Source of the DNA: Candidatus Campbellbacteria bacterium CG22_combo_CG10-13_8_21_14_all_36_13
GTDB taxonomy: Bacteria; Patescibacteriota; Minisyncoccia; Phycocordibacterales; PCTT01
Assembly (NCBI GenBank): GCA_002771585.1
Contig: PCTT01000044.1
Span: 1 to 34,737 of the forward strand
Length of the DNA stretch: 34,737 nucleotides
Reading direction: 5' to 3'
Part shown: positions 1-8,069 of the stretch, one piece after another
Layout of the letters: each line of letters starts with the position of its first letter
Position numbering within the stretch: the stretch's first letter is position 1
Notes under the pieces: generated by a model
Told to the model about the DNA's origin: nothing
The model's input: the letters and a program-made list of their open reading frames with translations, nothing else
Databases searched by the model: none
Program-made: the position numbers and the translations under genes

Positions 1-465
1 ATTCCAATCTCTGGAATAGTAACAAAATTTGTAGATTTTGGTATTTCCGCATTAATTCTTGTCGGGCTAATGTTTTATTATCATTTTATTCCAAATCCAA
101 TCACATTACTGCTTTTACCATTGCTTCTTTTGATAACATTTCTTGCCGCGATAGGCGGAGGACTCTTCCTTGCATCAATAAATGTAAAATACCGTGATGT
201 GCGCTACATACTGCCATATTTCATTCAAATGCTTCTTTTTGTTACTCCAGTAATATATCCAGCAAGTATTGCTGGTAAGTGGTCATTCCTTTTGGCAATC
301 AATCCAATGACTGGAGTAATAAAAGCATCGCGTGCTGCACTCTTTGGAACAGAACCAATAAACTGGGCACTTCTTGGAATATCTTTAATAGCTGTGTCCA
401 TACTACTTGTAATCGGAATTATCTTTTTTAAGAAAACTGAAAGATATTTTGCAGACATTGTTTAG
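1..465 (+). CDS. wzm: ABC-2 type polysaccharide export permease, C-terminal part
   Basis: The reading frame is open from base 1, so the gene starts outside the window; only about 154 C-terminal residues are visible. They hold four hydrophobic segments and the stretch NVKYRDVRYILPYFIQ followed by FVTPVIYP, which is typical of the TagG/Wzm/RfbA permease family. These permeases form the membrane channel of an ABC exporter that moves lipid-linked O-antigen-like or teichoic-acid-like polymers across the inner membrane. The partner ATPase with a substrate-binding tail lies 490 bases downstream, which supports the Wzm role. Ends at TAG. The symbol is given by family and context, not by orthology testing. 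Confidence 0.9.
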   Translation: MPISGIVTKFVDFGISALILVGLMFYYHFIPNPITLLLLPLLLLITFLAAIGGGLFLASINVKYRDVRYILPYFIQMLLFVTPVIYPASIAGKWSFLLAINPMTGVIKASRAALFGTEPINWALLGISLIAVSILLVIGIIFFKKTERYFADIV

Positions 466-467
466 AT

Positions 468-539
468 AAACATACAAATATACAAATTATGCGAATGATA
501 CTAATGACAACAAATATGAAGGTAAACATACAAATATAC
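468..539 (+). repeat. 16-bp direct repeat pair upstream of the GxxExxY gene
   Basis: AAACATACAAATATAC occurs at 468-483 and again at 524-539, each followed by a similar (A/G)A-AT-ATG-like stretch. The pair fills most of the spacer between the permease and the GxxExxY gene. A similar low-complexity stretch (repeated ATTCGTA and TTAGTAT units) follows that gene at about 916-955. The micro-repeats therefore border the inserted gene on both sides. Confidence 0.7.
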
Positions 540-544
540 GAATA

Positions 545-940
545 ATGAAAATGAGTACAAATAAAAAAATAGGAGAAAAAGTTATAGAGCCCGAGTTATC
601 ATATACGATTACAGGAGTTCTTTTTGCTGTCCATAACGAGTTAGGTCAATACGCCAGAGAAAAACAATATGGTGATTTAGTAGAAAAAAAATTAAAAGAA
701 ATAAAGATACCTTATAAAAGAGAAATTTCCATCTCTGATTCTGGAAATATATTAGATTTTATTATTGACAATAAAATAGTCCTGGAATTAAAAGCATCAA
801 GGATACTCACAAAAGAAAACTATCGACAAATACAAAATTATCTACAACAAACAAATATTAAATTAGGGTTATTAATCAATTTTAGAAGTAAATATTTAAA
901 GCCTGTCCGTATTATTCGCATAGATTCGTATAATTCGTAA
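545..940 (+). CDS. GxxExxY family protein (PD-(D/E)XK-like fold)
   Basis: 131 residues. The N-terminal third has the family signature region LGQYAREKQYGDLVEKKL (residues 33-50). The core LDFIIDNKIVLELKA carries D71, E81 and K83, the spacing expected of a PD-(D/E)XK nuclease-like active site. The C-terminus (LLINFRS...PVRIIRI) is also typical. The biological role of this family is not established; it is common in CPR and environmental genomes. It sits between the permease and ATPase of one exporter, with micro-repeat spacers on both sides, so it looks like an insertion into an older wzm-wzt operon. An ATG at 551 is an equally possible start. Confidence 0.85.
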   Translation: MKMSTNKKIGEKVIEPELSYTITGVLFAVHNELGQYAREKQYGDLVEKKLKEIKIPYKREISISDSGNILDFIIDNKIVLELKASRILTKENYRQIQNYLQQTNIKLGLLINFRSKYLKPVRIIRIDSYNS

Positions 941-955
941 AATTAGTATATTAGT

Positions 956-2227
956 ATGTCAAACTTCGCAATTGAAATAAAAAATGTAGGTAAAAAATAT
1001 AACATCACTCACCAGCGTGGGGGGTATGTTTCTCTTCGAGATGTTTTAACCAATATTCTCAAAAATCCATTCAAACACGCAAAGTACAAAGCCAAAGAGG
1101 TTCTGGGAAAAGTAGAAAAAGAAGAGTTCTGGGCACTAAAAGATATCAATCTTACAGTTAAAAAAGGAGAAATAATAGGAATTATAGGATCAAATGGCGC
1201 TGGAAAGTCTACACTATTAAAACTCCTTTCAAAGATAACCCCGCCAACTACAGGGGAGATAAATTTAAATGGACGAGTAGCGTCCCTTTTAGAGGTTGGG
1301 ACAGGATTCCACCCAGAGCTTACTGGTCGTGAAAACATCTTCTTAAATGGAGCCATATTAGGTATGACAAAGAAAGAAATTACTGAACGTTTTGATGACA
1401 TAGTAGAGTTTTCTGGAGTGAAACAATTTATAGACACACCAGTAAAGAGGTACTCGTCTGGTATGTATGTACGTCTGGCATTTGCTGTAGCGGCTCATAT
1501 GGAGCCGGACATACTTATAGTAGACGAAGTACTCGCTGTAGGAGATGCAGAGTTTCAAAAAAAATCCCTTGGGAAACTAGATAGTGTTTCAAAAGAAAGT
1601 GGTAGAACAATTTTATTTGTAAGCCACAATATGGGAGCAATCCAAAGACTCTGTAAAAAAACCATACTACTTGAAAAAGGACAAATCAAAATGTTTGGTA
1701 ATACTGAAAGGGTTATTCGTAAATACCTAGAAAACACAAATAATGATGTTAGGGAGAGAAAATTTAATGTTATAAACTCAGACCTAGGTATAACAAATAT
1801 TATTATAAATCAAAATGACCAAAACGATTTTTTTCTGTCGACAGAAAAAATATTTGTTAATGTTAGTGTTTATACAAAAGATATAGACGCAGAAAATTTT
1901 ATTTGTGGTTTCACTTTATTTGATGAAAAAAACCAAAATGTTTTATCCACATACTTCAACGATATGGGTGATTTTATTAAAGTACAAAAATTTAATGGTA
2001 TACATAATTTTATGTGTGAAATACCAGAAAACTTACTAAACGAGGGTGAGTATCGTTTTGTATTTGATGTTGGAATTGCTAATATTAAAAAGACAACAAT
2101 GGAAAACGTACACACATTGAAAATAACAGTAAAAAATATACTGGGTGTTGGTTCTAGGTTTGGGCTTGGCCGTAAATGGCGCGATTCTGCGGTTTTACCT
2201 CTTTTAAGTTGGGAATTAAAAAATTAA
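956..2227 (+). CDS. wzt: Polysaccharide ABC transporter ATPase with C-terminal sugar-binding domain
   Basis: 423 residues. The ATPase domain (about 1-255) has Walker A GSNGAGKST at 78-86, the signature YSSGM at 166-170, Walker B ILIVDE at 186-191 and the H-loop histidine at 224. Residues from about 265 to the end form a separate beta-rich domain ending SRFGLGRKWRDSAVLPLLSW, matching the Wzt C-terminal carbohydrate-recognition domain. In known systems this domain binds the finished polymer before export. The insertion between residues 23 and 56, ahead of the core ATPase, is usual for this family. It should energise the permease encoded at 1-465. The next gene follows after 12 bases. Confidence 0.95.
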   Translation: MSNFAIEIKNVGKKYNITHQRGGYVSLRDVLTNILKNPFKHAKYKAKEVLGKVEKEEFWALKDINLTVKKGEIIGIIGSNGAGKSTLLKLLSKITPPTTGEINLNGRVASLLEVGTGFHPELTGRENIFLNGAILGMTKKEITERFDDIVEFSGVKQFIDTPVKRYSSGMYVRLAFAVAAHMEPDILIVDEVLAVGDAEFQKKSLGKLDSVSKESGRTILFVSHNMGAIQRLCKKTILLEKGQIKMFGNTERVIRKYLENTNNDVRERKFNVINSDLGITNIIINQNDQNDFFLSTEKIFVNVSVYTKDIDAENFICGFTLFDEKNQNVLSTYFNDMGDFIKVQKFNGIHNFMCEIPENLLNEGEYRFVFDVGIANIKKTTMENVHTLKITVKNILGVGSRFGLGRKWRDSAVLPLLSWELKN

Positions 2228-2239
2228 TAAAATAATAAA

Positions 2240-3028
2240 ATGGAAAAATATTTAAAAATGCAGAAAGAATATTATAATGATGAAAGAATATCATCTGAAC
2301 AAGTAGTTGGAAACTATAAATGGCACGAGAACTTCCCTTACGAAACACAGCTTTTGTATAAAAATGGCGATATGAGAATGCCATTAATTACCAACTCTAA
2401 AGAAAAATATGCTTTAGATTTTGGGTGTGGACCTGGTAGGATGATAAATCGAATGTCAAAATTATTTAAAAGAGTTGATGGAGTTGATATCTCAGAAAAT
2501 CTACTTATTGAGTCAAAACAACAACACCCGGATAGTAATTTTTATATATCTTCAGGAAAGGATACGGGCTCAGCACCAAACGATACATACGATTTCGTAT
2601 ATTCAACAATAGCCATGCAACATATTGCGGTCCACAGCATAAGAATGGATATATTAAAAAGTATTCATAAAATTTTAAAACCTGGTGGTGTCGCTACAAT
2701 ACAAATGGCATTTAACGCGGAATATCCTTATATAATAAAAAGAAAAGATTTCAAAATAAAAGATTTTTATATAAAAATATTTAAAAAACAAAAAATACAT
2801 GCTGCGTGGAGCGAAGATCGAACAAATGCTACATCAACAAATTCTGGGTGTGATGTTGCGATAAACAAAGATGATTTGGAGAAATTAAAGAGCGATTTTA
2901 GCTCAATTTTTAAAAATGTAGATTATTGGTTTTACGATGTAAGCCTTATATACCAAAATTTAAATGGAGAAAGGCACGCTCCTAAGTATTGGCCTACTCA
3001 TTGGATATTTATTCATGGAACAAAATAA
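2240..3028 (+). CDS. Class I SAM-dependent methyltransferase
   Basis: 262 residues. Motif I is ALDFGCGPGRM (about 58-68), followed by the acidic residue of motif II at D83 in VDGVDIS. YDFVYSTIAMQHI is the usual post-II region, and LKPGGVATIQM is motif III. This is the Methyltransf_11/25 architecture. The acceptor cannot be read from the sequence; within an export and glycan locus it could be a sugar hydroxyl or the chain end. Terminal methylation often stops chain growth in Wzm/Wzt systems, but that is inference here. Its 3' end overlaps the next gene by 14 bases. Confidence 0.88.
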   Translation: MEKYLKMQKEYYNDERISSEQVVGNYKWHENFPYETQLLYKNGDMRMPLITNSKEKYALDFGCGPGRMINRMSKLFKRVDGVDISENLLIESKQQHPDSNFYISSGKDTGSAPNDTYDFVYSTIAMQHIAVHSIRMDILKSIHKILKPGGVATIQMAFNAEYPYIIKRKDFKIKDFYIKIFKKQKIHAAWSEDRTNATSTNSGCDVAINKDDLEKLKSDFSSIFKNVDYWFYDVSLIYQNLNGERHAPKYWPTHWIFIHGTK

Positions 3029-3638
3029 ATTAAAAATCAAGGCGATATTATTTGACCTAGATGGTGTATTAGTAAATATGCCAGACGGACACTATGAAGC
3101 CTTAAATATGGCCCTGTCTCTTTTTGGATCAACAATTAACAGAGACGAGCATGAACATGTTTTCAACGGATTACCAACAAGAAAAAAATTAAAGAAAATG
3201 GAGGCTATGGAAAGATTGCCCATTGGTCTAATAGAATTAATAAACGGAATCAAACAAAAATATACGAAAGAAATAATACCAAAATATTGTGTCCCAGATT
3301 ATTCAAAGATAATATTACTCCAACAACTAAAAAAACGTGGTTTTTTGCTAGGATGTTGCTCAAATTCAATAAAAGAAACCCTTCATATAATGCTAAAAAG
3401 TGCGCAAATTTTTGATTTTTTTGATTTAATAATCGGAAATGATGAGGTAAAAGAACCAAAACCACACCCGGAAATGTATTTATCTGCTTTTAAGATACTT
3501 AATTTAAAACCTGATGAGTGTATTATAGTAGAAGACTCTCCACACGGAATAGAGTCAGCAAAAGCCAGTGGCGCTAAGGTTTTTGAGGTACGTGGTACTG
3601 AGGATGTAAATCTATCTTTATTTAAAGACATTTTATAA
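3015..3638 (+). CDS. HAD-superfamily hydrolase (subfamily IA)
   Basis: 207 residues from the ATG at 3015. The frame is open back to 2964, but that would add 17 residues lying inside the preceding gene, and the conserved start KIKAILFDLDGVLVN follows the 3015 ATG directly. HAD motif I gives D14 and D16, motif II is CCSNSI (S116), motif III KEPKPHPE (K near 146-149) and motif IV VEDSPHG (D174). The cap is alpha-helical, as in phosphoglycolate phosphatase and beta-phosphoglucomutase. It probably removes phosphate from, or isomerises, a small phosphorylated metabolite. Being directly upstream of a nucleotidyltransferase suggests a step in making an activated glycan precursor. Confidence 0.88.
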   Translation: MEQNKLKIKAILFDLDGVLVNMPDGHYEALNMALSLFGSTINRDEHEHVFNGLPTRKKLKKMEAMERLPIGLIELINGIKQKYTKEIIPKYCVPDYSKIILLQQLKKRGFLLGCCSNSIKETLHIMLKSAQIFDFFDLIIGNDEVKEPKPHPEMYLSAFKILNLKPDECIIVEDSPHGIESAKASGAKVFEVRGTEDVNLSLFKDIL

Positions 3639-3653
3639 AATAAAAAATTTATT

Positions 3654-4400
3654 ATGATAAATATAATTATTCCAATGGCAGGACTCGGATCACGCTTCAA
3701 AGAAGCTGGTTATACATTTCCAAAACCATTAATAGACGTTGGTGGAAAAACAATGATAGAAGTGGTTATAAACAACCTAAGACCAAAAAATGATTACAGG
3801 TTTATTTTTATCTGCCAAAAAGAACATTACGAAAAATATGATTTGTTTAATATTCTAAAAAATGCAACAAACAATAACTTTGAGGTGGTAAAAATAGACG
3901 GAGTTACTGAGGGTGCGGCTTGTACTGTTTTGTGTGGCATAAATTATATAAATAATAATGACCCTTTAATTATTGCGAATTCAGATCAGTTTATAGATAT
4001 TAAAATTGATGATTTCATTGAAGAAGCAAAAAAAAGTAAATCTGATGGAATGATAATGACATTCAAAGCAAGTCATCCAAAATGGAGTTATGTACGCCTA
4101 GATAATAATAAAAAAGTTATTGAAACAGCAGAAAAGGTGGTGATATCAGATAAGGCCACAGTTGGTATATATTATTTCAAAAAAGGTTCTGACTTTGTAA
4201 GTGCCGCTGAGTCAATGATACAGAAAAATATACGACACAATAATGAGTTCTATGTATGTCCTGTATATAATCAGCTAATAATAGAAGATAAGATAATTTA
4301 TATATACAACATTGAACCGGAGCAAATGCATGGACTAGGAACACCTGAGGATTTGGTTGTCTTCCAAAAAAAGATTGGGGATGGAAGTATAGTTATATAA
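3654..4400 (+). CDS. Nucleotidyltransferase (NTP_transferase, GT-A fold)
   Basis: 248 residues. The N-terminus PMAGLGSRFKEAGYTFPKPLI (residues 7-27) is the nucleotide-binding loop, with K24 as the usual phosphate-contacting lysine. IIANSDQFID (about 106-115) carries the metal-binding aspartate. This family joins NTP to a sugar phosphate or similar small phosphate ester. The chosen nucleotide and substrate are not visible. It lies between a HAD phosphatase and a glycerophosphodiester phosphodiesterase-like gene with 5-15 base gaps, so the three probably act on one precursor. Confidence 0.85.
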   Translation: MINIIIPMAGLGSRFKEAGYTFPKPLIDVGGKTMIEVVINNLRPKNDYRFIFICQKEHYEKYDLFNILKNATNNNFEVVKIDGVTEGAACTVLCGINYINNNDPLIIANSDQFIDIKIDDFIEEAKKSKSDGMIMTFKASHPKWSYVRLDNNKKVIETAEKVVISDKATVGIYYFKKGSDFVSAAESMIQKNIRHNNEFYVCPVYNQLIIEDKIIYIYNIEPEQMHGLGTPEDLVVFQKKIGDGSIVI

Positions 4401-4405
4401 TTCTG

Positions 4406-5260
4406 ATGTATATAATAACTCACAGAGGATTAGACCCTTCAATGCAAGATTTTTTTGTTGAAAGCTCATTAGAAGCACTAGAAAACCATATTGAACGAGG
4501 GTTTGGTTTAGAGTTTGATCTTCAAGCAACAAAGGACAATAAGTTTGTAGTATTCCATGACAATAATCTAAAAAGAATTAGTCAAGGTGAAAATCTTAAA
4601 AAAATATTAGATTATACAGAGAAAGAACTTTGTTTACTTAAAATAAAAAATTGTCATATTGCCTCGTTTACACAAATATTAGATATGATAGAAAAAAATA
4701 CAAACAACAATACAGTTCATTTTGTACATATAAAATATTTTTTACAAAGCCAAAAATACTTGGATATATTACTCGAATATATAAAAAATAGAAACATAAA
4801 TAATATAATATTTTTTGATATAAAAATAGATACCGGGAAATATCTTAAAGGAAAAAACAAAAAAATAAACTTGGCTCCTTCTGTATCTCATAAATACGAT
4901 ATAAAAAGATATGGTAAATTTGTCGGTAATACACTTTTAACAACAGAAGTGGTTTTGAAAAACAAAGCTCTTTTTAATTGGGTTTGGCTTGATGAGTGGG
5001 ATTTATTAGATAAAAATAATGGAACAAAAAAATTATATACTGAGAAGACATTTACAACTTTTCGGGATTTTGGATTCAATATCGCACTAGTAACACCAGA
5101 ACTACACGCATCATCACCTAGTTTATTAGGAAAAGAGGCACATCAAGATGTAAAAACGGCCAAAAAACTTCAAGATAGACTCCAAGAAATTATAACCCTT
5201 GCACCAGACGCAGTTTGCACGGACTATCCAGATTTAATTAAAAATTTAATAACCATTTAG
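4406..5260 (+). CDS. Glycerophosphodiester phosphodiesterase family protein
   Basis: 284 residues. The GDPD active-site set is complete: H6-R7 in ITHRG, E36 and D38 in LEFDLQATKD, and H51-D52 in VVFHDNNLKRIS. The C-terminal APDAVCTDYPDLI matches the family's closing strand. Characterised relatives hydrolyse glycerophosphodiesters to sn-glycerol 3-phosphate plus an alcohol. No signal peptide is seen, so a cytoplasmic role is likely. In this operon it may act on a glycerophosphate-containing glycan part or lipid; that is inference. It abuts the next gene with no gap. Confidence 0.87.
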   Translation: MYIITHRGLDPSMQDFFVESSLEALENHIERGFGLEFDLQATKDNKFVVFHDNNLKRISQGENLKKILDYTEKELCLLKIKNCHIASFTQILDMIEKNTNNNTVHFVHIKYFLQSQKYLDILLEYIKNRNINNIIFFDIKIDTGKYLKGKNKKINLAPSVSHKYDIKRYGKFVGNTLLTTEVVLKNKALFNWVWLDEWDLLDKNNGTKKLYTEKTFTTFRDFGFNIALVTPELHASSPSLLGKEAHQDVKTAKKLQDRLQEIITLAPDAVCTDYPDLIKNLITI

Positions 5261-6223
5261 ATGTCATTTTTTTTAAACAAAATAGTAAATTTTTTAGAAA
5301 ACAAAAATAAAGTATTTTTTACTTTCCATTTGCGTCCATACCTGTCTTCTTCTGTTAACAAAAATACAGAAAAAAATAACGGTGATGTTGCTATAATAAT
5401 ACAGGGCCCTATCGTATATGAAAAAAACTTCACTCTTGAAACAATAAAAACATACTTAAAAAATTTTCCAGGCTCACATATAGTTCTTTCAACTTGGACA
5501 GGTCAAGATATTAAAGATTTTAAAAAATTAAAAATCGATCTTATTCTTAATGAAAAACCAAAGAATTCTGGTATATCGAATATAAATTACCAAATAGTAT
5601 CTACTTATAACGGAATAATTGAAGCCAAAAAAAATAATGTGACTTATGTTCTTAAAACAAGAACAGACCAAAGAATATACAGTGAAAAAGCACTTGATTA
5701 CTTTAAAGATATATTAAGAATATTTCCACTAGAAACAGGAAAAATTCCTAGAGGTAGAATTATCACCACTGACATTAACACATTTAGATTTAGACCATAT
5801 AGCATAAGCGACATGACCCTTTTTGGTTTTTATGAAGACATGTTTAATTATTGGAATTTAAAAACTGATGAACGAGAGGAAACTAAGTTTAAATATAAAA
5901 ATGTTTTGGAATGGTCAAAACACAGATTATGTGAGGTTTATTTATCCACAAATTATTTGGAAAAAATAGGGAAAAATTTAAACTGGACAATATCAAATAG
6001 TTGGAAAACATATATTGAGTATTTCTGTATAGTAGACAGGTCAACCATAGACTTATTTTGGTTTAAATACGAAAAAAACAAAGAGTATAGGCGAAGAAAA
6101 TATAGTGGTAATTTTATGGACGAAGAGTTTGGTTTTGTCGATTGGTTAAAATTATATAATTCAGAAAATTTTAATAATAAATACGAATACCTTTTAGACA
6201 AACAAATAGATGAAGAAATATAA
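5261..6223 (+). CDS. WavE-like lipopolysaccharide/glycan synthesis protein
   Basis: 320 residues. The pattern AIIIQGP (44-50), FPGSHIVLSTWTG (69-81), LNEKPKNSG (96-104), NINYQIVSTYNGI (107-119) and YVLKTRTDQRIY (129-140) matches the WavE family (Pfam WavE), named for a Vibrio cholerae LPS core gene. Members are thought to be glycosyltransferase-like, but their reaction is not well defined. No membrane segment is evident. The ATG directly follows the previous stop codon, and the end overlaps the next gene if the latter starts at 6210. Confidence 0.85.
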   Translation: MSFFLNKIVNFLENKNKVFFTFHLRPYLSSSVNKNTEKNNGDVAIIIQGPIVYEKNFTLETIKTYLKNFPGSHIVLSTWTGQDIKDFKKLKIDLILNEKPKNSGISNINYQIVSTYNGIIEAKKNNVTYVLKTRTDQRIYSEKALDYFKDILRIFPLETGKIPRGRIITTDINTFRFRPYSISDMTLFGFYEDMFNYWNLKTDEREETKFKYKNVLEWSKHRLCEVYLSTNYLEKIGKNLNWTISNSWKTYIEYFCIVDRSTIDLFWFKYEKNKEYRRRKYSGNFMDEEFGFVDWLKLYNSENFNNKYEYLLDKQIDEEI

Positions 6224-7088
6224 AATGTTAGCCAAAATAAAAAATAAAATACTTAGATTATATATTGGTTTTAAAAAAGAAACACTTGTTGAAAAAAATA
6301 ACAGGGAGGAATTTTTAAATTCTATAAAAAATATTCAAAAACTAGATAGACCTGACTATGGCGGGTGGAATAGCTATATAAAAAGATTACATGTATATAT
6401 TTCCAAAAATGATCCAAGAAGCTTTCTTAGGTGGAAGCCAATAACTGAGAGCATGTTTTCTAGCGCCAGCAAGTGCGAGTTTGATTATTTAATTACAAGC
6501 ATAAATAATGATAAACTATTAAAAGCTATTGAAGAAACATGGGTAGGAAATCCACCAAAATATAAACACTACAAAAAAAGTAGTAGTAACTTTGTACACA
6601 CAGCTTATAATCTTTCACAACTTATAGATCTTTTTAAAATCGATGTAAAAACACTAAACAGCATTGTGGAATTTGGTGCTGGTTATGGCTGTATGGCTAA
6701 ACTAATAAATAACCTAGGGTTTGTTGGCAAATATACAATTTTCGATATACCAGAGTTTCTCGCACTTCAAAAATATTACCTTCATTCATCTAAAATAATG
6801 AGTAATTTTAAATTTATAGACAAAATAGATAAATTAGAGGCTGTAAATCCAGATATACTTATTTCCACATGGTCTTTAAGCGAATCTCCAATCAGTCTTA
6901 GAGATAAATTCTTAAAAAAAATTGGTAAACCTAAATATATACTAATTGCATATCAAGAAAATTTTAACTCAATAGATAATAAAAAATATTTTGAGACCTT
7001 AAAAGGACTTATGTCTGAGTATGAATGGACTAATAAAACCATTTCACATGTTCCTGGAAATTATTATTTGTTAGGAAAAAAAATATGA
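6210..7088 (+). CDS. Putative sugar O-methyltransferase
   Basis: 292 residues from 6210; an ATG at 6225, one base after the preceding stop, is an equally good start. SAM-binding motif I is SIVEFGAGYG (151-160), with DIPEF downstream in the place of motif II, and ISTWSLSESP follows. The upstream region SNFVHTAYNLSQLIDLF is typical of the NanM-like 'putative sugar O-methyltransferase' family found in capsule clusters. It probably methylates a hydroxyl on a sugar in the polymer made here. It ends in TGA within an ATGA overlap with the next gene. Confidence 0.82.
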   Translation: MKKYKMLAKIKNKILRLYIGFKKETLVEKNNREEFLNSIKNIQKLDRPDYGGWNSYIKRLHVYISKNDPRSFLRWKPITESMFSSASKCEFDYLITSINNDKLLKAIEETWVGNPPKYKHYKKSSSNFVHTAYNLSQLIDLFKIDVKTLNSIVEFGAGYGCMAKLINNLGFVGKYTIFDIPEFLALQKYYLHSSKIMSNFKFIDKIDKLEAVNPDILISTWSLSESPISLRDKFLKKIGKPKYILIAYQENFNSIDNKKYFETLKGLMSEYEWTNKTISHVPGNYYLLGKKI

Positions 7089-7963
7089 TAATAGTAAAAA
7101 TAATGGGTGGAATAGGAAATCAGATGTTTCAATATGCAACAGGGCGCAGGGTTGCTAAAATCAATAATATTCATCTAAAACTTGATACAAGTAGTTTTGT
7201 AAAAGAAGACAAAGAAACAACACCCAGAATATTCAAGTTAGATCATTTTAATATCGATACTGAAATAGCCACAAAGCAAGATATTAGATATTTTAAGAAA
7301 TTTAAGAAAGTTCACACAAAGATTTTAGGCCGTATATATAACCCGCTTTTTGCAAACGACTCAAAATACATCACAGAAATAGGTTATGGGTTTAATCCAG
7401 GAATATTAAACCTGAAAGATGATATATATTTAGACGGCTATTGGCAAAGTGAAAAATATTTCAAAGATATCAGAGATACACTCATCAAAGAATTTTCACT
7501 AAAAACACCTGGGACTGCTTTTGAGGAACAAGCCCAAATTATAACTAATCATAATGCAATATCTATACATATAAGAAGGGGCGATTATGTATCAAATACT
7601 AGCTTGGCAAAAAATTATGGTGTTTGCGGTTTAGATTATTATATGGAGGCAATAGAATTAGTTACCCAGAAGGTAGAAAATCCGCATTTTTTTATTTTTT
7701 CTGATGATATCAGCTGGGCCAAAGAAAATCTTAAAATCACCTACTCACATTCATATGTATCAAGTGAATATATAAAAGATTATGAAGAGATAATATTGAT
7801 GTCCAAATGCAAATACAACATAATAGCAAACAGCTCATTTTCATGGTGGGGAGCATGGTTAAACAACAATCCAAATAAAATAGTGATTGCACCAAAAAAA
7901 TGGTTTAGGGATGAATCTTGGATTCCAAAGGATATAATCCCAGAAACATGGTTAAGAATATAG
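7085..7963 (+). CDS. Alpha-1,2-fucosyltransferase-like (GT11)
   Basis: 292 residues. All GT11 signatures are present: MGGIGNQMFQYA at 7-18, the GDP-sugar binding motif HIRRGDY at 162-168, and the C-terminal NSSFSWWGAW (249-258). GT11 enzymes transfer L-fucose (or a related GDP-sugar) in alpha-1,2 linkage to galactose in O-antigens and capsules. No GDP-fucose synthesis genes (gmd, fcl) are in the window, so the donor would come from elsewhere, or the enzyme may use another sugar. The start overlaps the previous stop (ATGA). Confidence 0.92.
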   Translation: MIIVKIMGGIGNQMFQYATGRRVAKINNIHLKLDTSSFVKEDKETTPRIFKLDHFNIDTEIATKQDIRYFKKFKKVHTKILGRIYNPLFANDSKYITEIGYGFNPGILNLKDDIYLDGYWQSEKYFKDIRDTLIKEFSLKTPGTAFEEQAQIITNHNAISIHIRRGDYVSNTSLAKNYGVCGLDYYMEAIELVTQKVENPHFFIFSDDISWAKENLKITYSHSYVSSEYIKDYEEIILMSKCKYNIIANSSFSWWGAWLNNNPNKIVIAPKKWFRDESWIPKDIIPETWLRI

Positions 7964-7971
7964 GTTGTTCA

Positions 7972-8064
7972 GAATTATGAATTACGAATTAAGAATTAAG
8001 AATATTAACTTTATAGACTTTCGACTTTATGGACTTTACAGACTTTAAAGACTTTATAGACTCA
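7972..8064 (+). repeat. Micro-repeat spacer with 9-bp tandem array before asnB
   Basis: Two blocks. The first (about 7972-8005) is a run of AATTA(C/A)G-like 7-8 bp units. The second is an imperfect 9-bp tandem of ACTTTATAG at 8008, 8024 (ATGG variant), 8033 (ACAG), 8042 (AAAG) and 8051, with one 7-bp unit at 8017; it stops six bases before the asnB ATG. No clear promoter or Shine-Dalgarno sequence is visible in it. Confidence 0.75.
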
Positions 8065-8069
8065 AACCT

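Noticed and set aside
1009..1437. 142-residue antisense frame within the ABC ATPase gene
   Set aside because: It is a shadow of the strongly conserved ATPase frame, with no recognisable motif; the same applies to the antisense frames at 10523-10837, 17696-18004, 22842-23120 and 32849-33211.
2964..3014. 17-residue extension of the HAD hydrolase
   Set aside because: It lies inside the methyltransferase gene and has no HAD similarity; the 3015 ATG directly precedes motif I.
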